Assembly: GCA_017893485.1 (NCBI GenBank)
Contig: CM030364.1
Span: 249,167,122 to 249,231,121 of the forward strand
Source: Hemerocallis citrina
Lineage: Eukaryota > Streptophyta > Magnoliopsida > Asparagales > Asphodelaceae
Reading direction: 5' to 3'
DNA: 64,000 bases
This document shows positions 34,691-46,880 of this stretch, in pieces. The notes under the pieces were generated by a model. It was not told where the DNA came from, did not search any database, and worked only from the letters and a program-made list of their open reading frames with translations. The translations under genes were made by a program, and so were the position numbers. How positions within the stretch are numbered: the stretch's first letter is position 1; every line of letters begins with the position of its first letter.

Positions 34691-36124
34691 TGTGGGTGTT
34701 TAGAACCTTCTTAATAATTGAAGTGAAGTCACTTGTGTTTGTTTAGCATTGAAGTGTTTCCATTCTTCTCTTTATTGACAAGTAGTTATGTACATCGAAT
34801 GAGGTATTCGGAACGTTGAGCTTGCTCTCCTTCGTGATACACTGTGCTTGGCGACATTGGGACACATCCGTTTGTGTAGTGCTTCACGCAAGACGAAGTT
34901 GGAGCCTGCTCAGGTGAAGATGGTAGGCTGGAGCCTGCTTGCCTAAGGAAGACTTGTCTTGAAGTTCATCATCAAGAGTTGAGGCGGCCCTGAGGAGCAG
35001 TTAGCTGACAGGAGGCCGGTGAAAAGGTTTGTGTCTCTTAGGCGGATGATCCCTCTAGTGTGTATCTGGAAGAACGACTTGCATGACAGTTTGTTGTACA
35101 GTGTTTGCAAGACTTTTGGTAGTGGTTCTTAGGCATGAAATGTAAACTCATTGTAATTCTGCAGTTGGAATGAGACTTGTAGTGACGCTGGATCTGACTG
35201 CATAGATTTGTGATAGTTCTGTGATTTGAAGAATTCTTTTCATATGTTTAATCTTTGTTGTGCAACTTGTCGTTGAGATTGATGATCCATCGAATGGTTT
35301 CTTTATATCTAAAGAACAAGGTCTAAAATTTAGTGTGTATAGCTAACGAACCGTCGATGGTATGCATAATGTTTGACGGAGTTTAGAACTTATCCGTCTT
35401 GTACTCAGCTAGTTGTAGGAGAAACTTTGAGGGAGTGTTATTTTCCAGATTTGCTGTATGGGTCCTCCAACAAATTGTGAGAGTCACATCGCTTAGCGAG
35501 TTGAACTCCAAGTGTTGCTTTTACAAGTTTTATTGGAGTAACTATAATCCACGATTTTAGACCTCTAATATGTCTTTAAGGAATTTTAACTAGTTTCAGG
35601 AACAGGTCAAATGGTGAGTTGAACTCAAAACGTGCTTGATTGAAGGTTGCTAAAGTAACTCCAAGCCATGGGTATTGATTCCGAATTTGTTAGTTTAGAT
35701 ATTAACAGGTTGCAAGAGTAGATCGAATGACGAGTTGAACTCCAGACTTTCTTTGTCGCAAGTTGCTAAAATAACATCGAGTCATGGATATTGTTGTGAA
35801 TTGATAAAGTAACTTCGAGCATTTTGTCTGGACTCTGAACCCATCTTATAAGGAGCTTTTAATGAGTTTTTGGTGTCATTTTTAGGAGTAGGCTTGGCAT
35901 TGAACTCATTGTATGTATCCGTAGAGTTGTATAAGAATTCTGCAAAAATTAATACTAAATTTTATCGAAAAATAAAACTAAGTGGCTATTGTAGTCGCTA
36001 GCCATTATTACATGCAGTGCCGATAGTAAAAGCTGTCTTTATTGAAAAGTAAAACTAAATAGTTGCTCTAGTGGCTGGCCTTTATTACAAATTGAGAAAA
36101 TTTGATACTACTACTAAAAGAGGA
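34691..36124. other. Non-coding part of the minus-strand Tat-like element (inferred)
   Basis: Lies between the hairpin arrays and the protease end, where reverse transcriptase would be expected on -. No RT, RNase H or integrase motif is visible in any frame, so polymerase is absent or deleted. GAGTTGAACTC words recur (35500, 35620, 35735). A partial duplication, AAAA(T/G)(A/T)AAAACTAA(G/A)T.G, lies at about 35972 and 36046. Confidence 0.5.
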
Positions 36125-36128
36125 CGTT

Positions 36129-38860
36129 TTAGATGCCCTCGTTCAACTTCATAAAGTGTTCTACTTTCCAAGTCCATGCTGATATCTCCTTGCCCCCCCG
36201 GGCTTCAAGTTGATGAGTCGTTAGGCGAACAACTTGGTAGACCTTGCCTGGACTTACCTGTTTTGGAGCAAGCCCCCCATTATTTTGCATAGAGAATGAG
36301 AGGTCTTCAGATTCACCATTGTGTTTAGGCAGAGCCGTTTCTTTCCGTTGAATGAGTGGAATGGCTTCGGGCGGGGGATTCAGGTTTATTACTTTGTTAT
36401 GATGAGAACAAATTTGGCTCTTGTGGAAGATTATTTGGAAGGTTTGAAAGTTCTCGAAAGTATTGTCTAATGCAGTAGCTTCAAACTTTTTTATGGATTT
36501 GGATTTACAGTAACTGCTTTCTTGTGGTAGCTCTATGGCGTTGAGGGGGAAAATCGAGCCTCCCATTGTAGCGGTGTAGCATGCTCGTGCTGCCTGTTGG
36601 ATCCCTACAACTTGACCTGCGCCTGTTGTTGTTGGGAACTTCATTTTTATGTGGTAGGCGAAAGCAACTGCATGAAAGGTTGCTAGGCCGGAACGAACGA
36701 ATATTGCGTTATATGCGGCTTTGACATCAACTACTATAAATTCCGGTGCTTCCGTTCGAATAGCGGAGGCTTTTCCTGTTGTCACATCGAGTGTGAAGAT
36801 TCCTTCTACTTGAATGGGTAGACCGGAGAATCCGTGGAGTGTATAACTAGCTGGCTTGAGTCAGTCTCGGGAGAGATTCAGACCATTGAATGTGTTCATG
36901 AAAAGGATGTTTACTGAGCTGCCGTTGTCTACCAGGATGCGACATACCTCATGATTCACCATGCAAAGGTTTATGACCAATGCATCGTAGTGAGGTATTC
37001 AGACACCTTCTAAGTCTTTGTTGGAGAAAGATATTGGGATCTCGGTGCTCTTGGATGGTGGGATATTATATACTAAGTTGACTTTCCAGACAAAGGCTTT
37101 GCGGGAGGAGTTGGAATCTCCCCCCATTGGGCCTCCGTGAATTGAGTGGAGAATGGCCATATATTCTAGTCTCGTGATACGGAGGGCCTCTCTTAACGCT
37201 TATTATTCCCCCGTGCCGAAGAGGTTTCAGCGTTGTTGATTTTTTTGGACAAATTAGGAAAGATAACCCCGGCGAATCAGATCTTCAAGTCCTTCTTTGA
37301 GGGCTCGACAGTTGTCAGTAGTGTGTCCATTATCACTGTGAATTGCGCAACGCTTGTTCTTGTCTCTCTTCTTGCTAGCTGTGGACATCTTGGGTAGTGG
37401 GGAGAAGGGGATTATTCCGTCCTTCTCAACTTCCATGAGGATGGCCGATATTCTTGCATTGAGAGGAGTGAACTTGTCGAAGCGTGGTGTTGGAGGTGAA
37501 TAATGTTGACTAGCATGGTCTTTCTAAAATTTTCTGGGTCTTTCCTCATTTTTATTCTTCCGTTTGTTCCCGGAAGATGAATCTTTCTTGCCTTGGGGAT
37601 ATAGAGCTTCCTCGACCCTGATATATTATTTCACTCATTTCCAGGAGCTCAGTGAAATTTTTGGGTGGCTTCTTCGCGAGGAAGACTTTCAGGTCTTTGT
37701 TAGTGACGTTGTGGCGGAAAGTGGCAGTCGCTACTGATTAGTCTAGGGATGGGATGGACCTTGCTTCGGCTGTAAAGCGCTTGACAAAGTCTTTCAGCAG
37801 TTCTCCATCCTTCAGCTTCAGTTTCAACAGGGAGGCACTTATTTTTTTCAGCCTTACGGCTGGTAACGAAGTGCGCTATGAAAAACTCCTCAAGCTGGTC
37901 GGAGGAGAATATTGATTATGAAGTGAGGCGGGAGTACCATTCCCTTCCAGATCATTTCAAAGTTGCAGGGAATGCTCGACACATGAGCGCATCAGTGGCG
38001 TTGTAGACCATCATAAGGGTCTTGAAACTTTCGATATGGTCAGTCGGGTCTTATTCCCCATTGTATGATTTGGATTGAGGAGCTTTAAAGTCCTTTGGAA
38101 TGGGTGCTTCGAGGATGGTTTTGCTAAAAGGAGGTCGATTGGGGCGGTAGGCCCTGCTGGAGCGGTCCCCCTCATTCTTCATTTGTTGTAGACGATCTTC
38201 TACCTCTCGGATACGGCGAAGGACTTGGTCGTCCTTCCCCTTGGATCCAGTTGAGTCGCTTGATTCTTCTTTGGAGGGTTGGTCCAGATCTTGACTACCT
38301 TGGATGGTTCAGAGGTTGTCAAGCTTGAACTTTCCAATTCGGCCCTAGTCACTGGAGCATCTTTCTCTTTATTCCACTCAAGAAGCTTTTGAGTTTCATG
38401 AGTCAGGCTTCTTTTTGCAGTACGCCCCTCATGAGAGGATGAATGCCTTGATCTCTGTCTTGGAGAGATGCTCCTCTATTCCTGACTTTCTGAGCGGGTG
38501 GCATCAGTTCGGGCGCGTCTCTCATCAAATCGGACTCGTAGATCAGTTCCCTGTTGCCTAGCGCTAATGATTTGGCAGAGAATTCTAGACCACCGGGGGC
38601 CTCGTGAGGCCATTGAATCGATTGAAGTATTATGTACTAAGACACGGTCCTACAGAGGATGTTGTTCATGACGACTTTGTTGAGAGCCCCGTGGTGCCTC
38701 TTCGTTGACAGAAGCCTGACTAAGCTGTTGAGGCAGCTGTTAAGAAGGAATCAGATCTTCCATAGAAGGAGCTGGTTGACGAAGAGAGTTGGTGTGACGG
38801 CTTGAGGCCGCCGCTCTACCTTTTAGTCTTTGTGGCAGGGCGGTAAGTCCAATTTATGTA
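36129..38860 (-). pseudogene. Gag-protease of a Tat-like Ty3/Gypsy element, decayed, no polymerase
   Basis: Read on -, starting below the primer-binding site at about 38870. The gag region has many stops but keeps RRYHSRF/EEFFIAHF-like parts (about 37870-37950) and the finger CAIHSDNGHTTDNCRAL (about 37300-37350). Protease keeps ILVDNGSSVNILF (about 36900-36940) and continues open at 36785-36129 with APEFIVVDVKAAYNAIF and AYHIKMKFPT. These blocks correspond one-to-one with those of the complete element at 40.9-43.5 kb, but divergence is high, so it is a different, older family member. GRPGL of the protease has become VRSGL. Confidence 0.8.
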
Positions 38861-38861
38861 G

Positions 38862-38880
38862 TTTCCCACAGACGACGCCA
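38862..38880 (-). other. Primer-binding site of the minus-strand Tat-like element
   Basis: On -, TGGCGTCGTCTGTGGGAAA directly follows an LTR end ...GCAACA plus GAT. It is identical in layout to 40912-40928 of the complete element, with one C to T change in the first ten bases. Confidence 0.75.
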
Positions 38881-38883
38881 ATC

Positions 38884-39009
38884 TGTTGCGGCTTATTTTG
38901 GTGTGGGAAGAAACTGATTGTGAATTAATATTTGATGAAAACTACTAAAAATCTAACTTTTGATCGTTGCCGTGAAAAGTGGTTAGAGCTCCTGAAACTA
39001 CTAAAAAAT
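38884..39009 (-). mobile_element. Remnant of the LTR adjoining the primer-binding site
   Basis: On - this stretch ends in CA just before the PBS spacer. It contains the direct repeat AAACTACTAAAAA (about 38939 and 38996). Its other boundary is cut by the repeat that begins at 39010. No second copy of this LTR was found in the window. Confidence 0.45.
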
Positions 39010-40247
39010 TGTCACGCCCCGCTTCCCAAAAGAATAATGAATACGAGTACGTGACGAGGCCGAGCGAATGATTTTCACCATTCATAAGCTGTAAGGATCA
39101 ACACAACAGTACAACAGGAATATACAAGAAATATACAGCCACGCATGCATGAAACAAAACTCATAATCAACAGAATTATTTGAAAACAAATATATAATCC
39201 TCAAATAAAAACAAGATCTGGAAACAATAATAAAACTTCGGGACAACATACTTAATACAAGTTCAAGTAGCAACAAGGAACTAATAAGTTCAAAACAAAA
39301 GTAAACTAATGCATGAATTATTCCAGTCAAAGCTTAGAATGCTTGGTCACTCACTCCTGCAGGTAGCTGATCTCCAAATCCTGTGTATTTATCATTTGGA
39401 AGAAATAGAGAAGCAAGAAACAATGTGTCCGTTAGTGCAAGCTACGGGCCGCAAGTAGTATAAGCAAAAGGATACAGGAACAAACATATGAGAATACAAA
39501 ATAGGAAACTGGAAACAAGAACATAAAACATGTCATGGCAGGAATGCAACAGGTAATAGAGTCTAATGAAGCTAGCAGGCAAGTAAACTGGGTCAGGTAA
39601 CAGGATCATGCAACAAGTGAACATGTAACTTGCAGCAGATATCAAGTAGCATGCGAGACAGGTAACATGTGTGTACATGTAAATATGTTATTCTTAAGTC
39701 TATTGTTTAATCCTATCTAATGCACCACTCATGCATCCCATTTCAAATGGTTGTTACATACCAACAAGTTACGTTTAAGTCTAGTGGTGGATTCTATAGG
39801 GTCATGTACTCAGGCATCATGTAAACAGGTAAGCAGATTCATGAATCAGGTACTCATATAAACAAGTTCATGAATCGAGTAGTAATATAACAAGTTCATG
39901 AATCAATAGTAATATAGTAGGTTCATGAATCAATAGTAATATAACAGGTTCATAAATCAATAGTAATATAACAAGTTCATGAATCAAGTAATAATATAAC
40001 AGGTTCATGAATCAAATAATAATATAACAGGTTCATAAATCAAGTAATAATATAACAGGTTCTTGAATCAAGTAATAATATAACAGGTTCTTGAATCAAG
40101 TAATAATATAACAAGTTCATGAATAAAATAATAATATAACAGGTTCATGAATCAAATAACAAGTGGGAAACACGAGTCCCTTTCGAGTGCACTTGCCTAT
40201 ATTGTCCACTACCAAACCTTTTCCTTAAACCTCGGCTTGTTACTTAC
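39010..40247. repeat. Non-coding repeat beginning TGTCACGCCCC; host of the 13.6-kb retrotransposon insertion
   Basis: Starts TGTCACGCCCCGCTTCCC, a start seen in long terminal repeats of plant elements, and continues after the insertion at 53849. It contains CACTCACTCCTGCAGG (39351) and a 28-bp minisatellite. No coding sequence. It is probably an LTR or a LARD-type element, but the right end was not located. Confidence 0.4.
39877..40160. repeat. 28-bp minisatellite, about 10 units
   Basis: Unit TAATAATATAACAGGTTCAT followed by GAATCAAG, with variants that drop a few bases. Confidence 0.85.
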
Positions 40248-40908
40248 TGATATGGCTAAAAATGGGGGTTAATCGGAACCGTCCAGATCAGGTACGAATC
40301 TTGAGACCCGGGGGTAAAACGGTAATTTCGCCTACAAAAGGGTCCAAAATGGATATTGGGTCTTCTCTCCAGGGACCCAATAACCCACGAATGGATCCAC
40401 CAACAAGAGGGTGCGGGTTCTAACCCGCTGCGCACCCATTCCAACAAGATAGAATCAGGGTCCCTGATCAATCTTGATCAACGGTCCTGATATACGTCTA
40501 TCTTTTCACTGGGGCTTGGGGATTAAATTCCTTATCTGATTACGAGGAATATACCTTATCAGATTACATTCCTAGTCTGTTTACAAGAAGAATATTCCAT
40601 ATCAGATCACGGGGATTACATTCCTAATCCGTTCCCTAAGACGCCTATAAATACCCCCCATCCATCTCCATTAAGAGGTAATCAATCTTTCACCAGTTTT
40701 TACGCTCATTCATAGTCTTCCTAGATTACTGACTTGAGCGTCGGAGGGTGCGTCGCCGGGAACAACCCCGGTGTCTCGCACTTTTTGCAGGTCTACAGCG
40801 GGATCGACGACCGAAGCCCGACAGAACAGGTATACAGGTTTACTATTCAGTTTCCCTAAGGATCCACAAATTCATCTGTTTGCCCCCACACCAAATTTAG
40901 CGGCAACA
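40248..40908 (+). repeat. 5' LTR (661 bp)
   Basis: TG...CA ends. TATA box TATAAATA at 40646-40653, with transcription expected to start about 30 bases later. It contains a CTTATCTGATTACGAGGAATA / CTTATCAGATTACATTCC / CATATCAGATCACGGGGATT series of related motifs upstream of the TATA box. Confidence 0.97.
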
Positions 40909-40911
40909 GAT

Positions 40912-40929
40912 TGGCGCCGTCTGTGGGAA
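40912..40929 (+). other. Primer-binding site
   Basis: TGGCGCCGTCTGTGGGAA, three bases after the 5' LTR. The first nine bases fit the 3' end of a tRNA-Asp-type primer as used by many plant Gypsy elements; the rest fits less well. Confidence 0.75.
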
Positions 40930-40980
40930 CCTAATGAATAGAGACCTCCCATCTTCCCGGTGAACAGGTCTCCTCCAGCC

Positions 40981-43478
40981 ATGCCGCCTCGCAAGGTCAG
41001 GTCAAGGGGGTCCAACCGAGTACCCAACCCTGATCAGCAGCAAGAAGTCCTTCCTAATCCCACTCAGCAACAAGGGCAACTTCCCCCTACCGCGGAAGAC
41101 CCGCTCCAACAGAATCTTCCCCCTCCTGATCCGAAGGGTCCCAATCCTCAGAAACAACCCCTTCATCAAGAGAATGTCTCCATCCACAACGCCTCCACGG
41201 ACTCTATGGCCTCCCATCATCCTCGAGCCTCTGGTCGCCGCAATACCGCCCCTAATCGCCAGAAAGATGATGATCTCCGCCGCCACCTTGAAGAAAAGCG
41301 GGCCCGAGAGGGAGCCTCCCGCCAATACCATCCGGGCGAGCGGTCTCCTCGCCACCGATACCACAGGTCCCCCGTCCGCAGAGGGAGGAAGGAGTCCCCC
41401 GATCATTACCGAAGAAGGCACTTTCCCGCAGGTCGGCAACAGCCCAGGAACAATGAGGCACCAATCACCCGTGCCGAGTTCCAGCAGTTCCAAGCGACCG
41501 TCCTGCAGGCTCTCAACCTCCGTCAAAATCCTAATGAGCTGAAGGTGCCATCCCCTCCTCCAGTCTGAAGCCCTCACCGACGGTCCCCATCTCCTCATCC
41601 TGCTCCTAGCAACTCCCGGCGTACCCCAAGTCCTCGCCGCTCCCGAAGTTACCATCGCCGCAGCCCTTGTTCTCCCTCATACGAAGACGAGTCTCGTGGC
41701 TCGGCAGATCACCGTCGGAGAGATGACACCATGAACCGCCGTCTTCATGAAGTAGAAAGATGCCTGGGTCAGATTAACCGAGAAGAAGAGCTCAGGGGGA
41801 GGACTCTACGTCCTAGCCGACCCCCTTTCTCCCGAACCATAGTGGATGCACCTGTCCCGTTCGGCTTCAAACCTCCCCAATTTGAGACTTACACCGGGGA
41901 GACCGATCCAGTTGACCACATCGAAAGCTTTAAGACTTTGATGCTCCTCCATCAAGCTTCCGATGCCCTCCTCTGCAAAACCTTCCCCGCAACTCTAAAA
42001 GGACCAGCTCGAGAATGGTACTCTCGCCTCGCCCCCTCCTCGATATTCTCCTTCGAACAGTTCGAAACCCTCTTCGTCACACATTTCGTAAGCAGCCGAA
42101 GGGCCGAGAAGACAAGCATCTCCCTATTGCACCTCCACCAGAAGAAGGGGAAAAGTTGAGAGACTACGTAAAGAGGTTCACGGCCGAGGCCAGATCCATA
42201 GCATCCCTCGACCAGTCGGTCGCTACGGCAACATTTCAATCCAATGTCCTTAATTCCAACCTCCGCTCCTCCCTCGCCAAGAAACCACCACATGACTTTT
42301 CCGACCTTCTCCTTCGCACTGAAAAGTATATCCGGGCCGAAGAGGCCGAGCAACAACCCAACTGGGAGGGGTCTACCTCCGGGTTTAAGAGGAAGGGGAC
42401 GGAAGAAGAGGGAGCCAAGAAGCTCCAGAAAGATAACGCCGGCCAGCGCCGACCTCCTCCTAGATTTGAGAAGTTCACTCCCCTCACCACTAACATCTCC
42501 GCCATCTTCATGGAAGTTGAAAAAGAAGGGATCCTGCCTCCAGCTCCGAGGATGAATACCCCTGCCAAAAGAAGAGATAAAGAGAAATGGTGCCGCTATC
42601 ACCGGAACCATGGGCATGACACCAACGACTGCCGTGCGCTGAGAAATGAGATCGAAGCCCTTATCCAGAGAGGGCAACTGGCGAAATTTGTAAAAAAGGA
42701 CCGAGCAGAACTTCCACCCCAGCCTCGGGGGGCTAACAAACGTTCGGAACGAGAAGAGACGCCAGAATTTGAGGAAGAGCGAGTCCTCCACCTCATCCAT
42801 GGGGGTCCAATGGGGGGCTCCTCGAACTCCTCTCGAAAAGCATTTATCAGGGAAGTCAACTCATTCCGAACCACCCCTCCTCCCAAAGGCCTCGGAGTGC
42901 CAGTCACGTTCTCCGACGAAGATCTCGAGGGAGTTCGTACCCCACATTGTGACGCACTCGTCATTAGCCTCCACATGGCGAATTTCAAAGTGGAGAGGAT
43001 CTTAGTAGACAACGGCAGCTCCGTCAACATCCTCTTCCTCTCCTCTTTTAAAGGCCTAAAGCTCTCCAGAGACAGACTCAAGCCCGCCGGCTACACTCTC
43101 CATGGGTTCACGGGGGTTCCGGTAACTATTGAAGGGGTGATCACCCTCGATGTAACTGCCGGCCAAACTCCTACCACCCGAACAGAGCCAATGGACTTCA
43201 TGGTGGTGGATGTTCCTGCCGCCTACAACGTCATTTTGGGTCGGCCTGGCCTCGCAGCTCTGGAAGCTGTCCCTTCAGCATACCATCTGAAGATGAAGTT
43301 TCCCACCCGGTCCGGGGTCGGGGAAGTAAGGGGCAATCAGGAGACGGCCAGAAAGTGCTACATGACCTCAACCCTTGGACCCGTCCTCTCCTTAGAGACT
43401 CTGGAGATTCCTCAAGATACTGCAAGACCGACCTCCGAGCTGGTGGATGAACTGGAGGAGGTGCTCTTCTCTGAATAA
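40981..43478 (+). pseudogene. Gag-protease region, one premature stop and one frameshift
   Basis: Start ATG at 40981, with PPRKVRSRGS following. The N-terminal third is disordered and rich in Pro, Arg and Ser. A single TGA at 41566-41568 interrupts it (a CGA codon one transition away), and the same frame continues to about 42150. The gag capsid-like region FETYTGETDPVDHIESFKTL follows, then FVTHF. At about 42145-42155 one base is lost, and the frame switches to the one reading LRDYVKRFTAEARSI. The finger CRYHRNHGHDTNDCRAL lies at about 42591-42641, protease ILVDNGSSVNILF near 42998-43036 and VILGRPGL near 43231. The frame ends in TAA at 43476-43478, which is in phase with pol, so gag-pro-pol was once a single reading frame. 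Confidence 0.92.
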
Positions 43479-46400
43479 GAGCCGACCCGCAAGTTCTTTG
43501 TTAGCAAGACCCTCCCGTCCGCCCTATACTCAGGTATTGTGAAATGCTTCCGAGCCAATCAAGACCTCTTCGCATGGTCAGCAGCAGATATGCCCGGTAT
43601 CTCCGAAGAACTCTTGGTCCACCGCCTGAGCGTCGATCCGGGGTCCAAACCGGTTCAGCAAAAGAGGCGCAAGTTCGCCCCCGAGCGTCAGCTCGCTATC
43701 AAAGAGGAGGTAAACAAGCTATTGAAAGCCCGATTCATACAGGAGGTGAACTATCCTGAATGGCTATCAAATGTGGTAATGGTAAAAAAGTCCAATGGGA
43801 CGTGGAGAATTTGCATTGATTTCACCGACCTCAACAAGGCCTGCCCCAAAGATCCTTTCCCTCTGCCGAGCATCGACACTCTGATTGACGCAACCTCGGG
43901 ACATGAGCTCCTCAGCTTCATGGATGCCTTCTCAGGATACAATCAGATAAGAATGTTCCCTCCAGACATCCCGAAGACATCTTTTGTGACCGACCAAGGC
44001 CTCTATTGCTACAGAGTCATGCCATTCGGCCTAAAGAACGCAGGGGCGACATACCAACGCCTCGTCAATAAGGTTTTCCAGGCCCAGATCGGCCGGAACA
44101 TGGAAGTGTACGTCGATGATATGCTTGTAAAGAGCATCCGAGGTGTTGATCATGTGGCCGACCTTCAGGAGGCCTTTGACGTCCTAAGAAAGCACAATAT
44201 GAGGCTCAACCCGAACAAGTGTGCGTTCGGCATCTCATCAGGGAAGTTCCTCGGCTTCATGGTTAGCCAACGAGGAATTGAAGTGAATCCGAAAAAGATC
44301 AAGGCCATATTGGACATGGCCCCTCCGAGAAATGTCAAGGAAGTTCAAAGATTGACTGGTCGCCTAGCCGCCATAGGGCGCTTTCTGTCGAAGTCCGGGG
44401 AGAAGTGCCTCCCATTCTTCAAAGCCCTCAGGGGGGCTAAAGGATTTGAGTGGGGGCAGCAGCAACAAGACTCCTTCGACCAGCTTAAAGCCTACCTCGT
44501 CAATCCACCTCTTCTCAGCAAACCTATAACTGGCGAACCACTCTACCTCTACCTGGCAGCTTCCGAACAGACACTTAGTGCGGTCTTAGTCAAAGAAGAA
44601 GAGAGGGCTCAGAAGCCCATTTACTACGTCAGCAAGGTGCTTCGGGACGCCGAGCTCCGGTACCCGAAGATTGAGAAAATGGCCTATGCCCTGGTAATGG
44701 CCGCGAGAAAGCTTCGACCCTACTTTCAGTCCCATTCGGTGGTCGTCCTTACCGACCAGCCGCTCAAACAGGTCCTTCACAAGCCTGAGACTTCCGGTAG
44801 CCTTATGAAGTGGTCAATCGAGCTGAGCCAACATGATATAACTTATCAGCCTCGGACCGCAATCAAGGCTCAGGCATTGGCCGAATTCATAGTTGAGAGT
44901 ACACTCCCTGAGCCCTGCCAAACAGTAAAGGGACCGCCGGTTTGGTCAATTTATGTTGACGGATCTTCTTGCAATGAGGGAAGCGGGGCAGGAGTCATCC
45001 TGGCAGGCCCAGATGACTTCATCCTCCAATACTCCCTCCGTATAAATTTCAAAGCTTCGAACAACGAGGCCGAATACGAGGCGCTAATAGCCGGTCTAAG
45101 AATGGCTCGAAATGCAGGGGCACAGCGGCTACAGATCTTCAGCGACTCTGATTTGGTTGTCAACCAGGTCCTCGGTGAGTATGAAGCCCGCGATGATAGA
45201 ATGGTTAAATACTTGGCTAAAGTCAAGAGCCTCATGGCGCTGTTTGAAGAGGCCCTCATCCAAAGGATCTCCCGAGAAGAAAATGCTCAGGCCGATGCCC
45301 TATCCAAATTAGCCTCCTCTTCCCTTCAAGGTCTCGAACAGACCATATTGATAGAAGTCCTCTTGAAGCCAAGCATAGAGGACGAAACACCTGACTCCGT
45401 TGAAACATTGCCTGTCCTCCTCGAAGACAACTGGATGAAACCCATTGTCGAATTCTTAAAGGACGGACTCCTCCCTGAAGATCCGAGGGAAGCAAGAAGA
45501 ATCAGGACCCGAGCTGAGCGTTTTACTTTGATCGAAGGCATCTTATATAAACGCTCCTTCACCCAGGTGGACGGTCGGCCATACCTAAGATGCCTTTCCC
45601 CCGGCCAAGCCGATTACGCCCTGCAAGAACTCCACGAGGGCATCGGCGGAGCTCATTCTGGGTCCAGGGCTCTAGCGCGCAAAGTGTTGAACTACGGGTA
45701 TTACTGGCCCACTCTCCTACGGGACGCCGAACGACACGTTCGGCAATGCAACTCCTGTCAAAAGTATGCAGACATCCGACGCCTTCCACAAGCACCGCTC
45801 ACCTCCCTATCAAGTCCGATCCCCTTCGCTATGTGGGGGATGGATTTACTAGGGCCGTTTCCACCAGCCCCCGGACAGCTAAAGTTCCTAGTCGTAGCAG
45901 TCGACTATTTCTCTAAATGGATAGAAGCCGAGCCCTTGGCCACAATCACAGAGCATAGGGTCGTTCAATTCTTCTGGAAAAATGTGATTTGCCGATTCGG
46001 CGTTCCCCGAGTCATAGTCACAGATAATGGAACGCAGTTCACTGGGGCCGCCTTCCGAGCTTTATGTGAGGACCTCGCCATACAACACCGATTCTCCTCC
46101 GTCTCCCATCCTCAGTCGAATGGCCAGGCCGAGAATGCCAACCGACAGATTCTTTCGGGCATCAAGAAAAGATTAGACAAGTGTTCCAAAGGACTGTGGG
46201 TCGACCAGCTGCCAAACGTGCTCTGGAATCATCGCACCACCAAGCGGACCCCAACAGGCGAGAGCCCATTCAATCTCACCTATGGGGCTGAGGCTATCAT
46301 CCCCCTAGAAGTTGGGATACCCTCTCATCGTCTGATAGGTTATGAAGAAGAGCAGAACGCTAAAGAGCTCAGAGCAAGCTTAGATCTGATAGACGAAATC

Positions 46401-46697
46401 CGAGAGAGAGCGGCCATACGCCAGCAAGCTTACCGGAGGAGGATCGAGCTAGCATACAACAAAAGGGTCCGCCCAACGGACCTCAGAGAAGGGGATCTAG
46501 TCCTCCGAAAATTGGCCATCTCGTTCCCCGGACAGAAAAGCAAACTGGCCCCGAATTGGGAGGGACCGTATAAAATCTCAAAAGTGATCCGCCCCGGTGC
46601 ATACAAGCTAGAAGATCTCAAAGGCAGAGAAATTTCAAGGACTTGGAATGCCGACCATCTTTTGAAATACCAAGAGAAGGCAACTACACCTCTCTAA
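43479..46697 (+). CDS. Pol: reverse transcriptase, RNase H, second RNase H, integrase
   Basis: Open from the stop at 43476 to TAA at 46697; the first ATG is at 43539 (1052 residues, numbering from there). The RT begins near residue 40 and has YVDD at 191-194. The first RNase H is at about 315-425, with LYLYLAAS and [13 protein letters not shown] second, archaeal-type RNase H starts at W469 (YVDGSS) and runs to about 600. The integrase has H699-EGIGGAH and C..C of the HHCC finger, then the catalytic triad D769, D829, E865 with exactly 35 residues between the last two, followed by a basic C-terminal domain ending [15 protein letters not shown]. All catalytic residues are present. In the family this is made as one Gag-Pol polyprotein; here an upstream stop separates it from gag. 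Confidence 0.96.
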   Translation, partial: EPTRKFFVSKTLPSALYSGIVKCFRANQDLFAWSAADMPGISEELLVHRLSVDPGSKPVQQKRRKFAPERQLAIKEEVNKLLKARFIQEVNYPEWLSNVVMVKKSNGTWRICIDFTDLNKACPKDPFPLPSIDTLIDATSGHELLSFMDAFSGYNQIRMFPPDIPKTSFVTDQGLYCYRVMPFGLKNAGATYQRLVNKVFQAQIGRNMEVYVDDMLVKSIRGVDHVADLQEAFDVLRKHNMRLNPNKCAFGISSGKFLGFMVSQRGIEVNPKKIKAILDMAPPRNVKEVQRLTGRLAAIGRFLSKSGEKCLPFFKALRGAKGFEWGQQQQDSFDQLKAYLVNPPLLSKPITGEPLYLYLAASEQTLSAVLVKEEERAQKPIYYVSKVLRDAELRYPKIEKMAYALVMAARKLRPYFQSHSVVVLTDQPLKQVLHKPETSGSLMKWSIELSQHDITYQPRTAIKAQALAEFIVESTLPEPCQTVKGPPVWSIYVDGSSCNEGSGAGVILAGPDDFILQYSLRINFKASNNEAEYEALIAGLRMARNAGAQRLQIFSDSDLVVNQVLGEYEARDDRMVKYLAKVKSLMALFEEALIQRISREENAQADALSKLASSSLQGLEQTILIEVLLKPSIEDETPDSVETLPVLLEDNWMKPIVEFLKDGLLPEDPREARRIRTRAERFTLIEGILYKRSFTQVDGRPYLRCLSPGQADYALQELHEGIGGAHSGSRALARKVLNYGYYWPTLLRDAERHVRQCNSCQKYADIRRLPQAPLTSLSSPIPFAMWGMDLLGPFPPAPGQLKFLVVAVDYFSKWIEAEPLATITEHRVVQFFWKNVICRFGVPRVIVTDNGTQFTGAAFRALCEDLAIQHRFSSVSHPQSNGQAENANRQILSGIKKRLDKCSKGLWVDQLPNVLWNHRTTKRTPTGESPFNLTYGAEAIIPLEVGIPSHRLIGYEEEQNAKELRASLDLIDEIRERAAIRQQAYRRRIELAYNKRVRPTDLREGDLVLRKLAISFPGQKSKLAPNWEGPYKISKVIRPGAYKLEDLKGREISRTWNADHLLKYQEKATTPL

Positions 46698-46880
46698 GTA
46701 ACTCGAGATGTCGAACCATTCCCTTCCTTTTACTAGTAGTGATTTTTCCTTTTATTTTTTCATTGTAATAACGGCTAGCAACTTTAGAAGCAGCCGATCA
46801 TTAGATATTAATAAATAAAGTTTCTTCATATTTTCACTGCTATTACATCTCTCTGCTTTTAACTCTCTAATCTAACAATG
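46698..46880 (+). other. Spacer between pol and the first array
   Basis: T-rich, non-coding. An AATAAATAAAG word near 46809 resembles a poly(A) signal. Confidence 0.4.

Noticed and set aside
40256..40471. 71-codon minus-strand frame, repeated at 53190-53405
   Set aside because: Identical because both lie in the LTRs; no independent evidence of a gene.
41002..41655. 217-codon minus-strand frame opposite the gag N-terminus
   Set aside because: Low-complexity shadow of the Pro/Arg/Ser-rich gag segment.
41952..42800. 282-codon minus-strand frame opposite gag
   Set aside because: Mirror of GC-rich gag codons; no start context, introns or known antisense domain, unlike the antisense unit at 48-51.7 kb.
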